A DNA stretch of 64,000 nucleotides from NCBI GenBank assembly GCA_963829955.1, contig CAWHKS010000015.1, positions 62,001 to 126,000 on the forward strand. Reading direction: 5' to 3'. This DNA is from DASTFY01 sp963829955. Its GTDB lineage: Bacteria > Actinomycetota > Acidimicrobiia > Acidimicrobiales > Ilumatobacteraceae. Below, piece after piece: positions 34,100 to 42,913 of this stretch; within the stretch, counting starts at the first letter, position 1, and each line of letters begins with the position of its first letter. A program made the translations under genes and the position numbers. Below the pieces are notes generated by a model. That model saw only the letters and a program-made list of their open reading frames with translations, did no database searches and was not told the origin of the DNA.

Positions 34100-34699
34100 T
34101 TAGCCCGGCGGCGATTCGGGTAGGCCCTCACGGCCGTTCAGCTCCGCCCACGCGTCGATCACCCCCTGCCAGTCCTCGTCCTCGGTCGAGCGCCCCTCGC
34201 CCTGCACCTCGGCCCGCCGGCGGGCGAGCACGGAGACCAGCTCCTCCAGCCGCTCGGGCAGGGCACCGGCCAGCCGGTCCCGGAGCCAGGCCGCGAGGGC
34301 CGGGCTCGTCCCCTGGGTGGACACGGCCACCAGCACCGGCTCCCGGCGGTGCACCGCGGGCAGGAAGAACGAGCAGCGCTGCGGGTCGTCCGCGGCGTTC
34401 ACCCAGATCCCGGCCGCTTCACCGTCGTCGAACACCTGCTGCTGCGTGGCCGAGTCGTCCGTCGCCGTGACGACCAACCACGAGCCGTCCAGGTCGCCCG
34501 ACCGGTACGGGCGCTCGGCGAGCACGACGTCTCCACGGGCGGCTGCGTCACGGAGCTCGTCGACGACCTTGGGAGCCACGACGGTCACGGCGGCCCCGGC
34601 GGCCAGGAGCCCGTCGATCTTGCGGGCGGCCACGGTCCCCCCTCCGACGACGAGCACCCGCTTGCCGTCCAGGCGCAGGACGACCGGATAGGCCGTCAT
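34100..34699 (-). CDS. precorrin-2 dehydrogenase/sirohydrochlorin ferrochelatase (Met8/CysG N-terminal type)
   Basis: This 199-residue protein converts precorrin-2 to sirohydrochlorin and probably inserts iron. The NAD site is KRVLVVGGGTVAARKIDGLLAAGA, followed by the family pattern VTATDD, VNAADDPQRCSFFLPAV and STQGTSPALAAWLRDRL. ATG 34699 overlaps the preceding stop (ATGA). Located directly upstream of the sir operon on the same strand, it completes siroheme synthesis together with cobA. Confidence 0.93.
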   Translation of the reverse strand: MTAYPVVLRLDGKRVLVVGGGTVAARKIDGLLAAGAAVTVVAPKVVDELRDAAARGDVVLAERPYRSGDLDGSWLVVTATDDSATQQQVFDDGEAAGIWVNAADDPQRCSFFLPAVHRREPVLVAVSTQGTSPALAAWLRDRLAGALPERLEELVSVLARRRAEVQGEGRSTEDEDWQGVIDAWAELNGREGLPESPPG

Positions 34700-35424
34700 T
34701 CCACGGTGGTGCGGGCCGCCAGACGCTCGGCCACGTCCCGGTCGCCGAGCACCTCCACGTCGTCGAGCCCGATCCGGCGCCACAGCACGAGCAGCAGGTC
34801 GCTCGCCGGCCCGCGCACCGCGGCGTCACCCTTGGCGTGCTCCGCGGTCACGGTCAGCGTGCCGTCGGCTCTCTCCCGCACGACCCACTCGCCAGGGGTG
34901 TCGGTGGCGTGAAGGTGGACGGAGCCGCCCACGGTGGCACCGCCGTCCTGCGGCCCGTCGTCGATGAAGAAGGCGAAGAACTCGTCGACACCGTCGCTGG
35001 CCAGCTCGGCGTCGATCGGCCGCGTGCCGCCGGCTGCGGCCTGCGCGTCCCAGCGGTGCACGGCGGTCTCCTGGGCCATCCTCCGCACGATGAACGCGAC
35101 GTCCTTCTGGGGTGCCCAGGTCCACACGACCGTGGCGGGATCGGTGTCGCGCAGGGTGCGCTGGAGCTCTACCGCCTGTTCGGCCGCCCACCCCACCACC
35201 TCGCCGTCGGGCGGACGGACGGGCGGCTCGACGGTCGGCACGTCCAGGCGCCGGCGGGCCACCTCGCCCCAGAAGTAGTGGACCTCTCCGAGGTGGTACG
35301 CGAGATCGGCGACCGTCCACGCCGGGCAGGGCGGCACGGACGCGTCGAGGGGCGCGGCGGCCACGGCGTCGTGGAACGCAGCCGACTCAGCAGCCAGCAA
35401 GTCCAGGTACTGCTCTCGATCCAT
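34696..35424 (-). CDS. maleylpyruvate isomerase family mycothiol-dependent enzyme
   Basis: This 242-residue protein has the DinB-like helical bundle (DREQYLDLLAAESAAFHDAV, PCPAWTVADLAYHLGEVHYFW with the metal His) and the MDMPI C-terminal part (RRMAQETAVHRWDAQAA, DGVDEFF). The family uses mycothiol as thiol cofactor, which supports an actinobacterial host. The reaction is unknown. It is transcribed into the siroheme gene with a 4-nt overlap. ATG 35424 follows TACGGT at 7 nt. Confidence 0.88.
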   Translation of the reverse strand: MDREQYLDLLAAESAAFHDAVAAAPLDASVPPCPAWTVADLAYHLGEVHYFWGEVARRRLDVPTVEPPVRPPDGEVVGWAAEQAVELQRTLRDTDPATVVWTWAPQKDVAFIVRRMAQETAVHRWDAQAAAGGTRPIDAELASDGVDEFFAFFIDDGPQDGGATVGGSVHLHATDTPGEWVVRERADGTLTVTAEHAKGDAAVRGPASDLLLVLWRRIGLDDVEVLGDRDVAERLAARTTVE

Positions 35425-35431
35425 CGGCCCC

Positions 35432-35437
35432 ACCGTA
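35432..35437 (-). promoter_or_regulatory. -10 hexamer TACGGT, leaderless
   Basis: TACGGT on the minus strand ends 7 nt before ATG 35424. Confidence 0.5.
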
Positions 35438-35444
35438 GGGCTGT

Positions 35445-37181
35445 TCAGCTCGGCAGCGGATAGCCGTCGATGCTGTACTCGGTGTCCGGGTCCCAGAAGA
35501 GCCAGCTGTGGATGCCGCGGTCGGCCGCCGCCTGCATCTGGGCCTGCACCTCGGCGGGGCCGTACGGGATGTGGCGCGTGTAGTCCTGGAGCCACGGCAC
35601 GACCGCACGCCCCGTCGGCTCGACGGCGCTCTGGAAGTCGACCAGCGAGCGGGAGACGATGTCGTAGGGCTGCGCCTCGGGGTTGGGCAGGTTGTACTCG
35701 CCGAGGCCCCAGAGGTCCGGATAGACCATCGGGGCGACGTAGTCCACGTGCTGGGCGATGAGCGGCACGTCCTGGGCGATCGTCTGGGGCCGCGTGGCCG
35801 AGATGCCGAACACGGACGCGCCCTGGTAGACCCCGTACGGGCGCAGCAGGGCGTGGCCCTCCTTCAGGAACTGGCCGATGACCTCGCTGGAGAGACCGGT
35901 GAGGCCGGGCACGACCATGGTCGCCGGGTCGCCCTCGGGCCGCCGCACGTAGTCCCACAGGATGTCGTCGACGCCGGCGCGGGCCGCCTCCTCGGCGATG
36001 GCCAGGTTGTAGGCCCGCACCTCCGGCTTCACGTAGTTGGTGAAGCCTCCGTACGCCGACAGGGGCTGCCCGTCGGGCGTCTGGAGCACCCAGTCCGCGT
36101 TTCCGGCCGCCCACGCCCCGTTGGCCAGGATGGGATCGCGGAAGGCGACGATGCGCCCGATGACCCGCACCCCGAGGCCGTGGAGCTCGTCGAGCGCGGC
36201 CTTCAGGTCGTAGCTGGCCTGCACCGCACCGATGTCGCGGGCCAGCTTCACGTCGGACGCGTAGCCGACGATGCCGTCCTCATCCTTGAGGTCGAGCTCC
36301 ACCGTGTTGATCCGCTTCTCGGTGATCATCCGCAGGATCTCCGCCTTGCGGACCGGGTCCGCCCAGGCGTTGGCGGTGACGTGAACGCCCTTCGTCTCCG
36401 GGTACGCGACCGGCACGACGACGGCCATGACCGCACGGTTGCCGGCCTCGTCGGTGGCGGCGATCTCGACCGGAGCGGCCGGCGGATAGGGGAAGACCAG
36501 CGAAACCTCCGAGCCGGCGACCGTCACCTCCGCGCCCGGCGAGGCCACCTCGGCCGCTCCCGCCGCGGTACCGACGAGGGTCAGCGGCTCGTCGATGGGC
36601 ACGGGCTCGGTCGGGGCCGCGAAACGCAGCGCCGGCGGCGTCCCGTCGACGGTGAAGCCCCGCGTCGTCGTCACCCGGCCGAGCGGGCGCCGATCAGAGG
36701 TGATGGCCAGCTCGTAGGTCCCGTCGACCAGGGTGGGGAGCCGAACGTGCAGCATCGAACCGTCGTTGACCACGGTGGGCAGTGGACGGCCGTTGAGGCG
36801 CACCTCGATGGAGTCGACATCGCCCTCGGTCGTCACGGTGATGTCCCGTTGCGCGAGCGCCGTCGGAGACACCACCTCGCCATCGGTCAGGCCGGTCACG
36901 CTCGGCCCGGCCGACACCAGCCGCAAGCCGACCCAGGCGAGGCCGGCCACCGCGGCGGCGAGGGCCACCCAGATCAGCCGGCGGAGCCGGAAGCGCGGCA
37001 AGCGAGGCCGCCAGCCCCGGGACGCACGGCGCGGCCCGTTCCCGCCCAACTCCCCCAGCCGGCGCAGCGAGGTCGCCCCGGCGGGGCCGCCCCAGTCGCC
37101 CGACGAGGACGGACGGGCCCGGACCGGCCCGGAGAAGTTCCGGCGGGGCGCGGCGAGCGGCGCGCCGCGAAACCCTCGCAC
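35445..37181 (-). CDS. membrane-anchored putative glycoside hydrolase (DUF4015/GH13-like barrel)
   Basis: This 578-residue protein has a basic N-terminus and one membrane anchor (RRLIWVALAAAVAGLAWVGL), then an Ig-like region (DGEVVSPTALAQRDITV). The C-terminal ~330-residue barrel has KGVHVTANAWADPVR, NTVELDLKDEDGIVGYAS, VIGRIVAFRDP, DDILWDYVRRPEGD and VDYVAPMVYPDLWG, the pattern of the DUF4015 putative glycosidases. Carboxylates in ELDLKDE and LWDYVRRPE are candidate catalytic residues. It probably acts on cell-surface glycans. GTG 37181 keeps the Arg-rich cytoplasmic tail; a shorter start is possible. Confidence 0.86.
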   Translation of the reverse strand: MRGFRGAPLAAPRRNFSGPVRARPSSSGDWGGPAGATSLRRLGELGGNGPRRASRGWRPRLPRFRLRRLIWVALAAAVAGLAWVGLRLVSAGPSVTGLTDGEVVSPTALAQRDITVTTEGDVDSIEVRLNGRPLPTVVNDGSMLHVRLPTLVDGTYELAITSDRRPLGRVTTTRGFTVDGTPPALRFAAPTEPVPIDEPLTLVGTAAGAAEVASPGAEVTVAGSEVSLVFPYPPAAPVEIAATDEAGNRAVMAVVVPVAYPETKGVHVTANAWADPVRKAEILRMITEKRINTVELDLKDEDGIVGYASDVKLARDIGAVQASYDLKAALDELHGLGVRVIGRIVAFRDPILANGAWAAGNADWVLQTPDGQPLSAYGGFTNYVKPEVRAYNLAIAEEAARAGVDDILWDYVRRPEGDPATMVVPGLTGLSSEVIGQFLKEGHALLRPYGVYQGASVFGISATRPQTIAQDVPLIAQHVDYVAPMVYPDLWGLGEYNLPNPEAQPYDIVSRSLVDFQSAVEPTGRAVVPWLQDYTRHIPYGPAEVQAQMQAAADRGIHSWLFWDPDTEYSIDGYPLPS

Positions 37182-37291
37182 TCGAGCCCGTCACCGGCGG
37201 CTGCCCGGCCACCCGACCGGTTGCTTCGCCCACGCTGTCCACGTTGGATCCCCCACCCCGGGAGAGGAAAGCCGCAGCGTAGCCCCCCGGC

Positions 37292-37297
37292 TACCTT
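37292..37297 (+). promoter_or_regulatory. -10 hexamer TACCTT, leaderless
   Basis: TACCTT ends 7 nt before ATG 37305 and excludes the long upstream frame that runs antisense through the glycosidase gene. Confidence 0.5.
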
Positions 37298-37304
37298 CGC
37301 GCCG

Positions 37305-39278
37305 ATGCGACCCACCGACATCGCCGGCCTCGTCTCCGCCGCCTCGCCTTCCGTCTCACCCGACGGGGCGTGGATCGCCTTCGTCGTCGCCCGGGTCGAC
37401 GAGCCCGCCAACCGTTACCGCAGCCAGATCTGGCTGGCCGACGCGCTCGGACGGATGCCGCCGCGCCCGCTGACCGCTGGCGACAAGGGTGACGGCTCGC
37501 CCGCGTGGGCGCCCGACGGCACCACACTGGCGTTCACGTCCCACCGCGGGGACAAGGACGAGGAGACGACGCTGCACCTCCTCCCCGTCGACGGCCCCGG
37601 GGAGGTCCGGACGATCGCCGCCATGAAGGGCGGCATCGAGGAACTGCGGTGGTCCCCGGACGGGCAGCAGCTGGCCTTCGCCTCGCGCACCCTCGATTCC
37701 CGTTACGACGAGAGCGAGCCAGGCAAGCAGCCGCCAAGGCGGATCACCCGGTTCTTCTCCCGGTTGAACGGCGAGGACTGGGTCTACGACCGTCCCCGGC
37801 ACATCTACGTCGTGCCCGCCGACGGCACGGAGACGCCGCGCAACCTGACCCCGGGCGAGTACTCCTTCGGGGGCCCGGCCTGGCTGCCGGACTCCTCCGG
37901 CCTCGTGTGCTCGGGCGCGGCCTACGAGACGTGGGACCGCGACCTGGCCGAGGACCTCCACCTCGTGCCCCTGGACGGCGAGCGGCGCGCCCTGACCGAG
38001 CAGACCGGGCTGTACAGCAACCCGTCCGTGTCACCGGACGGCGCCCAAGTGGCCTTCCTCGGGCAGGACGATCCCTTGACGGATCCCCAGAACGCGATGG
38101 TCGGCGTGCTGGACCTGGCCTCCGGTGAGCGCCGATGGGTGTCGTCCGGCCTGGACCGGACGTTCGCGCCCTACCCCGGCGCCCAGCCCCCGATCTGGGT
38201 CGGCGGGGAGCTCATCGCGTCGTGCGAGGACCGCGGCAACCTCCATCTCCATCGCGTGGCACCCGACGGCAGCGGACCGCCGCTGCTCGCCGTGGGCGGC
38301 GAGCGGGTCATCACCGGCTTCGACGCCGACGGTGACACCGTGGCCTTCACCGCCTCGACGATCGAGCGCCCGCCTGAGCTGTACGCCATCGGACCCGACG
38401 GCCAGGAGCGGCGACTCACCTCCTTGACCGAGCGCTTCGCCGCCCACGCCGGCGTCGTCCCCGCGGAGCGCTTCACAGCACCGTCGACCGACGGCGTGGA
38501 AGTCGACGGCTGGCTCCTCACGCCTCCCGGCTTCGACCCGGCCCAGCGCTATCCAGTGGTCATCAACGTGCACGGCGGGCCATTCGCCCAGTACGGCAAC
38601 CGATTCTTCGACGAAGCGCAGATCCAGGCCGCGGCCGGGTACGTCGTAGTGCTCGGCAACCCCCGCGGCTCGTCCGGACGGGAGACCGCCTGGGGCCAGG
38701 CCATCATGGGCCCCAACCACCCGAAGGCGCCGGGCCGGGGCTGGGGCTCGGTCGACGTCGACGACGTGCTGGCGACACTCGACGCCGCCCTCGCCCGGTG
38801 CCCGGCCGCCGACCCCGATCGGGTGGGGATGCTCGGCGGCAGCTACGGGGGCTTCATGGCCACCTGGCTGGCCGGCACGACGACACGCTTCAAGGCCATC
38901 TGCAGCGAGCGGGCCGTGAACAACCTGGTCAGCGAGGAGTGGAATTCGGACATCGCGACCGTGTTCCGCACCAACCACGGCGTCAACCACCTCGAGGACC
39001 CCGAGCTCTACGCCCGCATGTCACCGATCCGCTTCGTGCGGGAGATCGAGACGCCGATCCTGATCCTCCACTCCGAGGACGATCTGCGCTGCCCCATCAG
39101 CCAGGCCGAGGAGCTCTTCGTCGCGCTGCGTCTCCTCGACAAGGAGGTCGAGTTCCACCGCTTCCCGGCCGAGGACCACGAGCTGTCCCGCTCCGGCACG
39201 CCGGCCCACCGCCGTCAGCGGATGGACATCATCCTGGAGTTCTTCGGTCGTCACCTGCAGCCAGCCACCGATCTATGA
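37305..39278 (+). CDS. S9 family prolyl oligopeptidase/acylaminoacyl-peptidase
   Basis: This 657-residue protein has an N-terminal beta propeller (repeated SPDG units: VSPDGAWIAF, WSPDGQQLAF, VSPDGAQVAF) and a C-terminal alpha/beta hydrolase domain. The triad is Ser513 in GGSYGGF, Asp592 or Asp593 in HSEDDLRCP, and His625 in AEDHELSR. It hydrolyses short peptides, probably in the cytoplasm since no signal peptide is seen. Its last 50 nt overlap the convergent nudC-like gene. Confidence 0.95.
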   Translation: MRPTDIAGLVSAASPSVSPDGAWIAFVVARVDEPANRYRSQIWLADALGRMPPRPLTAGDKGDGSPAWAPDGTTLAFTSHRGDKDEETTLHLLPVDGPGEVRTIAAMKGGIEELRWSPDGQQLAFASRTLDSRYDESEPGKQPPRRITRFFSRLNGEDWVYDRPRHIYVVPADGTETPRNLTPGEYSFGGPAWLPDSSGLVCSGAAYETWDRDLAEDLHLVPLDGERRALTEQTGLYSNPSVSPDGAQVAFLGQDDPLTDPQNAMVGVLDLASGERRWVSSGLDRTFAPYPGAQPPIWVGGELIASCEDRGNLHLHRVAPDGSGPPLLAVGGERVITGFDADGDTVAFTASTIERPPELYAIGPDGQERRLTSLTERFAAHAGVVPAERFTAPSTDGVEVDGWLLTPPGFDPAQRYPVVINVHGGPFAQYGNRFFDEAQIQAAAGYVVVLGNPRGSSGRETAWGQAIMGPNHPKAPGRGWGSVDVDDVLATLDAALARCPAADPDRVGMLGGSYGGFMATWLAGTTTRFKAICSERAVNNLVSEEWNSDIATVFRTNHGVNHLEDPELYARMSPIRFVREIETPILILHSEDDLRCPISQAEELFVALRLLDKEVEFHRFPAEDHELSRSGTPAHRRQRMDIILEFFGRHLQPATDL

Positions 39279-40051
39279 GCTTCCGGGCGATCGAGATGGG
39301 GGGCGGGATCGGCGGCAGGTCGTCCTTCGTGAACCAGCCGGCCTCCGCGATCTCGGTCGGGTCGATGGAGATCTCGCCGTCCACCCACCGGGCGAAGAAC
39401 CCGATCATGAGCGAGTGGGGGAAGGGCCAAGGCTGCGAGCCCTGGTAGGTCACATCGTCCACCCGGACGCCGACCTCCTCGAACACCTCACGGGCCACCG
39501 CGGCCTCGAGGGTCTCGCCGGGTTCCACGAAGCCGGCCAGGCAGGAGAACAGTTGGCATCGCGAACTGCACACCGCGGGCCAGCAACGCCTCGTCTCCGC
39601 GCTCCTCGGTGTGGCGGTGGACGAGCGCGATGACGGCCGGCGCCAGCCTCGGATAGGCCAGCAGCCCGCACCCGGCGCAGCGCATGGCCCGGTCCCCCGG
39701 CACGGGAGCGGTGGGCGAGCCGCACCGGCCGCAGTAGCGATGGGTGGAGGCCCACGCCACGAGCTGCACGGCCCGGCCGGCCACGGTCCAGTCGACCAGC
39801 TCCACCTCGCCCCACAGGCGGCGCAGGTCGGTGAACCCGGCGTCGGAAGGGCCGGGGTGGCTGTTCGGGACCTCGACGGCCCAGCAGACCTCGGTCCCGA
39901 GCATCCCGAGGAAGTGCACGGGCCAGCCGTCCTCGGGCGCCAGCTCGGTGATCGCCACCTGGCCCGCCTGCACCCAGAACCAGCGCGTCCCGGACACCGC
40001 CGGGGAATCGGGCGGGAGGAGCATCGGGACGAACTCGACCGCCATCGCCAT
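39229..40051 (-). pseudogene. nudC: NADH pyrophosphatase NudC with a frameshift
   Basis: From ATG 40051 the frame gives an NudC N-terminus, the four-Cys zinc ribbon (YCGRCGSPT, MRCAGCGLLAYPR) and the start of the Nudix domain (LLARGVQFAMP). Near 39555 one extra A shifts the frame, and the neighbouring frame supplies LFSCLAGFVEPGETLEAAV, AREVFEEVGVRVDDV (Nudix box) and the NudC-typical SQPWPFPHSLMIGF to the stop at 39229. All domains are present, so this is either a recent mutation or a sequencing error. The enzyme hydrolyses NAD(H) and decaps NAD-RNA. Confidence 0.85.
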
Positions 40052-40149
40052 CGAGGCGTATCAGGGGTGCCGCCCGAGGGACAAGTCGGAGTGGACGGGA
40101 ACCTTCCACGGGGGGCGGACACGCCGGAGCGCCCGTCGACCGGCCCTCG

Positions 40150-40155
40150 TAGGAT
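40150..40155 (+). promoter_or_regulatory. -10 hexamer TAGGAT, leaderless
   Basis: TAGGAT ends 6 nt before ATG 40162. Confidence 0.5.
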
Positions 40156-40161
40156 GCCGCG

Positions 40162-41340
40162 ATGACCAGCGTCGTCATCGTCGATGCCGTCCGCACGCCC
40201 GTCGGGCGCCGGGGCGGCGGACTGTCCAGCGTCCATCCGGCCGATCTGCTCTCCGCGGTGCAGCGCGAGCTGCTGAGCCGCACCGGAATCGATCCGGCCG
40301 AGGTCGGACAGGTCGTCGGAGGCTGCGTCAGCCAGGTCGGCGAGCAGAGCTTCAATGTCACCCGTACGGCGTGGCTGGCCGCCGGGCTCCCACTCTCCGT
40401 GCCCGCCACGACCGTCGACACCCAGTGCGGATCCAGCCAGCAGGCCACGAACCTGGCCACCTCGCTGGTGGCCGGCGGCGTGGTCGACGTGGCGGTGGCC
40501 TGCGGCGTGGAGGTGATGAGCCGCATCCCGATCGGCTCCAACTCCCGCAAGGACCTCGGGCTCGGCATCCCGATCCCCAAGACCTACTTCGGGCAGTACG
40601 AGATGACCTCGCAGTTCGAGGGCGCGGAGCGCATCGCCGACAAGTGGGGCATCACGCGCGAGGACACCGACGCCTTCGGCCTGGCCAGCCAGCAGCGCGC
40701 CGCCCGGGCCTGGGCCGAGGACCGCTTCGCCGGCAGCTACGTGACGGTCGAGGCGCCGGACCTCGACGCCGACGGCAAGCCGACGGGCACCACCCACACG
40801 GTCGCGAAGGACGAGGGGCTGCGCGACACGACCCTGGAGGCGCTGGCGCAGCTCAAGCCGGTCGCCCGACCGGACGGCGTGCACACCGCGGGCTCGTCGT
40901 CGCAGATCTCCGATGGCGCCGCCGCCGTCCTGCTCATGACCGAGGACAAAGCCGCCGCGCTGGGCCTCACCCCGCGAGCCCGTGTCGTCGACACCTGCCT
41001 CGTCGGTGTTGATCCGGTGCTCATGCTCACCGGCCCGATCGACGCCACCCAGCGCCTGTTCGAGCGCACCGGCCTCACCATCGACCAGATGGACACGGTC
41101 GAGATCAACGAGGCCTTCGCGTCCGTGGTGCTGTCGTGGGCCGCGGAGCTGCATCCCGACATGGAGCGGGTGAACCCCAACGGTGGCGCCATCGCCCTCG
41201 GCCATCCGCTGGGGGGCACGGGCGCGGTTCTCATGACGAAGGCGGTTCACGAGCTTGACCGCGCCGGTGGGCGCTACGGACTCATCACCATGTGCTGTGG
41301 CGGCGGGTTGGGCACCGGCACGGTGATCGAGCGGCTGTGA
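40162..41340 (+). CDS. acetyl-CoA C-acyltransferase (thiolase)
   Basis: This 392-residue thiolase has the acylated Cys89 in DTQCGSSQQATN, the NEAFASVV motif, GGAIALGHPLGGTGAVL with the catalytic His, and MCCGGGLGTGTVIERL with the second Cys. The segment IPIGSNSRKDLG is like the FadA5/FadA6 actinobacterial thiolases acting on steroid or fatty-acid side chains, but this is a suggestion only. The GH18 gene begins 1 nt after the stop. Confidence 0.94.
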   Translation: MTSVVIVDAVRTPVGRRGGGLSSVHPADLLSAVQRELLSRTGIDPAEVGQVVGGCVSQVGEQSFNVTRTAWLAAGLPLSVPATTVDTQCGSSQQATNLATSLVAGGVVDVAVACGVEVMSRIPIGSNSRKDLGLGIPIPKTYFGQYEMTSQFEGAERIADKWGITREDTDAFGLASQQRAARAWAEDRFAGSYVTVEAPDLDADGKPTGTTHTVAKDEGLRDTTLEALAQLKPVARPDGVHTAGSSSQISDGAAAVLLMTEDKAAALGLTPRARVVDTCLVGVDPVLMLTGPIDATQRLFERTGLTIDQMDTVEINEAFASVVLSWAAELHPDMERVNPNGGAIALGHPLGGTGAVLMTKAVHELDRAGGRYGLITMCCGGGLGTGTVIERL

Positions 41341-41341
41341 C

Positions 41342-42820
41342 ATGAACGGCCGCGCTCGCCGGTCCGCCCGGGCCGGGATGGCCGGTCTCCTCGTCAGCCT
41401 CGCGGTGCTGGCCGCCTGCGGACCGCCGCGTCGCATCGTCACCGGCTGGATCCCGTACTGGACCACCGACACCGGGCAGACCACGGTTCAGACGGCGCGG
41501 GACCTCGTTTCCGAGGTCTCGCCGTTCTGGTTCAGGGCGGTCAGCGCGGACAGCGTCGTGTCCGACGAGCCGGCCGGCGAGCAGGCCGCCGTCGTGCAGC
41601 AGGCCCGTGCCGCCAACGTGCCGCTGATCCCCGCGGTCCGCGATGGCATGCCGGCCCGCGCCATGGCCGCCGTGCTGGCTGATCCGACGCAGCGCGGCCG
41701 GCACGTGGCCGCGCTCGTCAAGCTGGTCGACGCCAACGGCTACGCGGGGATCGATCTCGACTACGAGCAGTTCGCGTTCGCCGACGGCACGGCAAGCTGG
41801 GCCTCGACGCGGCCGGCCTGGGTGGCGTTCGTGAGCGAGCTCGGCGCCGCGCTGCACAGCCGGGGCAAGCTGCTCACGGTCACCACGCCGCCCATCTACA
41901 ACGGCACTCGGGCGCCCGGGAGCGGGTACTGGGTCTACGACTGGGCGGCGATCGCCAACCACATCGACCGGCTGCGGATCATGGCCTACGACTTCAGCTT
42001 CAGCTCGGTCGGCCCGATCGCCCCGCTGCCCTGGGTGAACGGGATCGTGTCCTACGCGGTCAAGGTGGTCGCCCCGGCCAAGATCCAGATCGGTGTGCCG
42101 GCCTACGGACGGGACTTTGTCGTCCGCGTCGCTGGCACCTGCCCGAACGGGGTGGCGCCGGCCAAGCGGGACGTTCGGGTCGTCAACATGCCCGCCCTCG
42201 TCGCGCAGAAACGGGCGACCCCGGTGCGTGACGCCGCCTCCAGCGAGATGACGTTCACGTACGTCGACACCTTCACCGGACCGCCGCCCCCCGCCCCGCC
42301 GGGCGGCCCGGTCCCGCCGCCGACGGTGACCTGCCAGGTGACCCGTACGGTCTGGTACCCCGACGTGGAGTCGATGCTGGCCCGCGCCCGCCTCGTCGGG
42401 ACGTACGGCATCTCGGGCATGGCGCAGTGGGCCTTCGGGATGGAGGACCCGGCCCAGTGGCAGCGGCTGCGGGACTACGCGGCCACGCTCCCCCACCCCG
42501 GCGGCACCGACCCGGTCGGCGGCATCGAGGTCGTGGTGCCCGGCAACCGGCAGGTCATCGTCGGCGGCTGGGCCTTCGATCCGGAGTCGGACCTGCCGAT
42601 CCAGGTCGCCATCACCACCGCTGCCGGCCGACGGGTGGTCCTGGCCAACGGCCCCCGGCCCGACATCGCCCGCACCCACAACGGGATCGGCCCTTTCCAC
42701 GGCTTCGGCTACCCGGTGGCCGCGCCGGCCGGACGCCAGTCCGTCTGCGTGGAGGCGCTCGGCGTGGGCGCCGGGGCCCGGGCGGTGTCCCTCGGCTGCC
42801 GCACAGTGACCGTGAGCTGA
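41342..42820 (+). CDS. GH18-type glycoside hydrolase lipoprotein
   Basis: This 492-residue protein has a lipoprotein signal (GLLVSLAVLAACG, Cys at the lipobox) and a GH18 barrel. The DxxDxDxE-type motif is GYAGIDLDYEQF with candidate acid Glu142; MAYDFSFSS and GVPAYGRDF are later barrel strands, and GMAQWAFGME closes it. The last ~100 residues (GGIEVVVPGNRQVIVGGWAFDPES) form a separate beta domain. Likely a spore-cortex or chitinase-like glycosidase held on the cell surface. Confidence 0.88.
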   Translation: MNGRARRSARAGMAGLLVSLAVLAACGPPRRIVTGWIPYWTTDTGQTTVQTARDLVSEVSPFWFRAVSADSVVSDEPAGEQAAVVQQARAANVPLIPAVRDGMPARAMAAVLADPTQRGRHVAALVKLVDANGYAGIDLDYEQFAFADGTASWASTRPAWVAFVSELGAALHSRGKLLTVTTPPIYNGTRAPGSGYWVYDWAAIANHIDRLRIMAYDFSFSSVGPIAPLPWVNGIVSYAVKVVAPAKIQIGVPAYGRDFVVRVAGTCPNGVAPAKRDVRVVNMPALVAQKRATPVRDAASSEMTFTYVDTFTGPPPPAPPGGPVPPPTVTCQVTRTVWYPDVESMLARARLVGTYGISGMAQWAFGMEDPAQWQRLRDYAATLPHPGGTDPVGGIEVVVPGNRQVIVGGWAFDPESDLPIQVAITTAAGRRVVLANGPRPDIARTHNGIGPFHGFGYPVAAPAGRQSVCVEALGVGAGARAVSLGCRTVTVS

Positions 42821-42856
42821 CTCGGCCGCCGAATCGACGTCGAATCGGCGGCCGAG
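42821..42856. terminator. bidirectional hairpin between convergent genes
   Basis: A perfect 12-bp inverted repeat (42821-42832 and 42845-42856) encloses a 12-base loop that is itself palindromic at its core (TCGACGTCGA). It sits between the stops at 42820 and 42914. No T-run follows. Confidence 0.7.
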
Positions 42857-42913
42857 GCCGTGATCGCGAAGTCGGAGGCGGATGAGCCGAAACCGGCGCG
42901 TTCGGCTCAGAGT

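Noticed and set aside
35508..37304. A 600-codon N-terminal extension of the S9 peptidase
   Set aside because: It runs antisense through the DUF4015 gene, is Arg/Gly/Asp-rich, and the promoter hexamer at 37292 plus the family N-terminus place the start at 37305.
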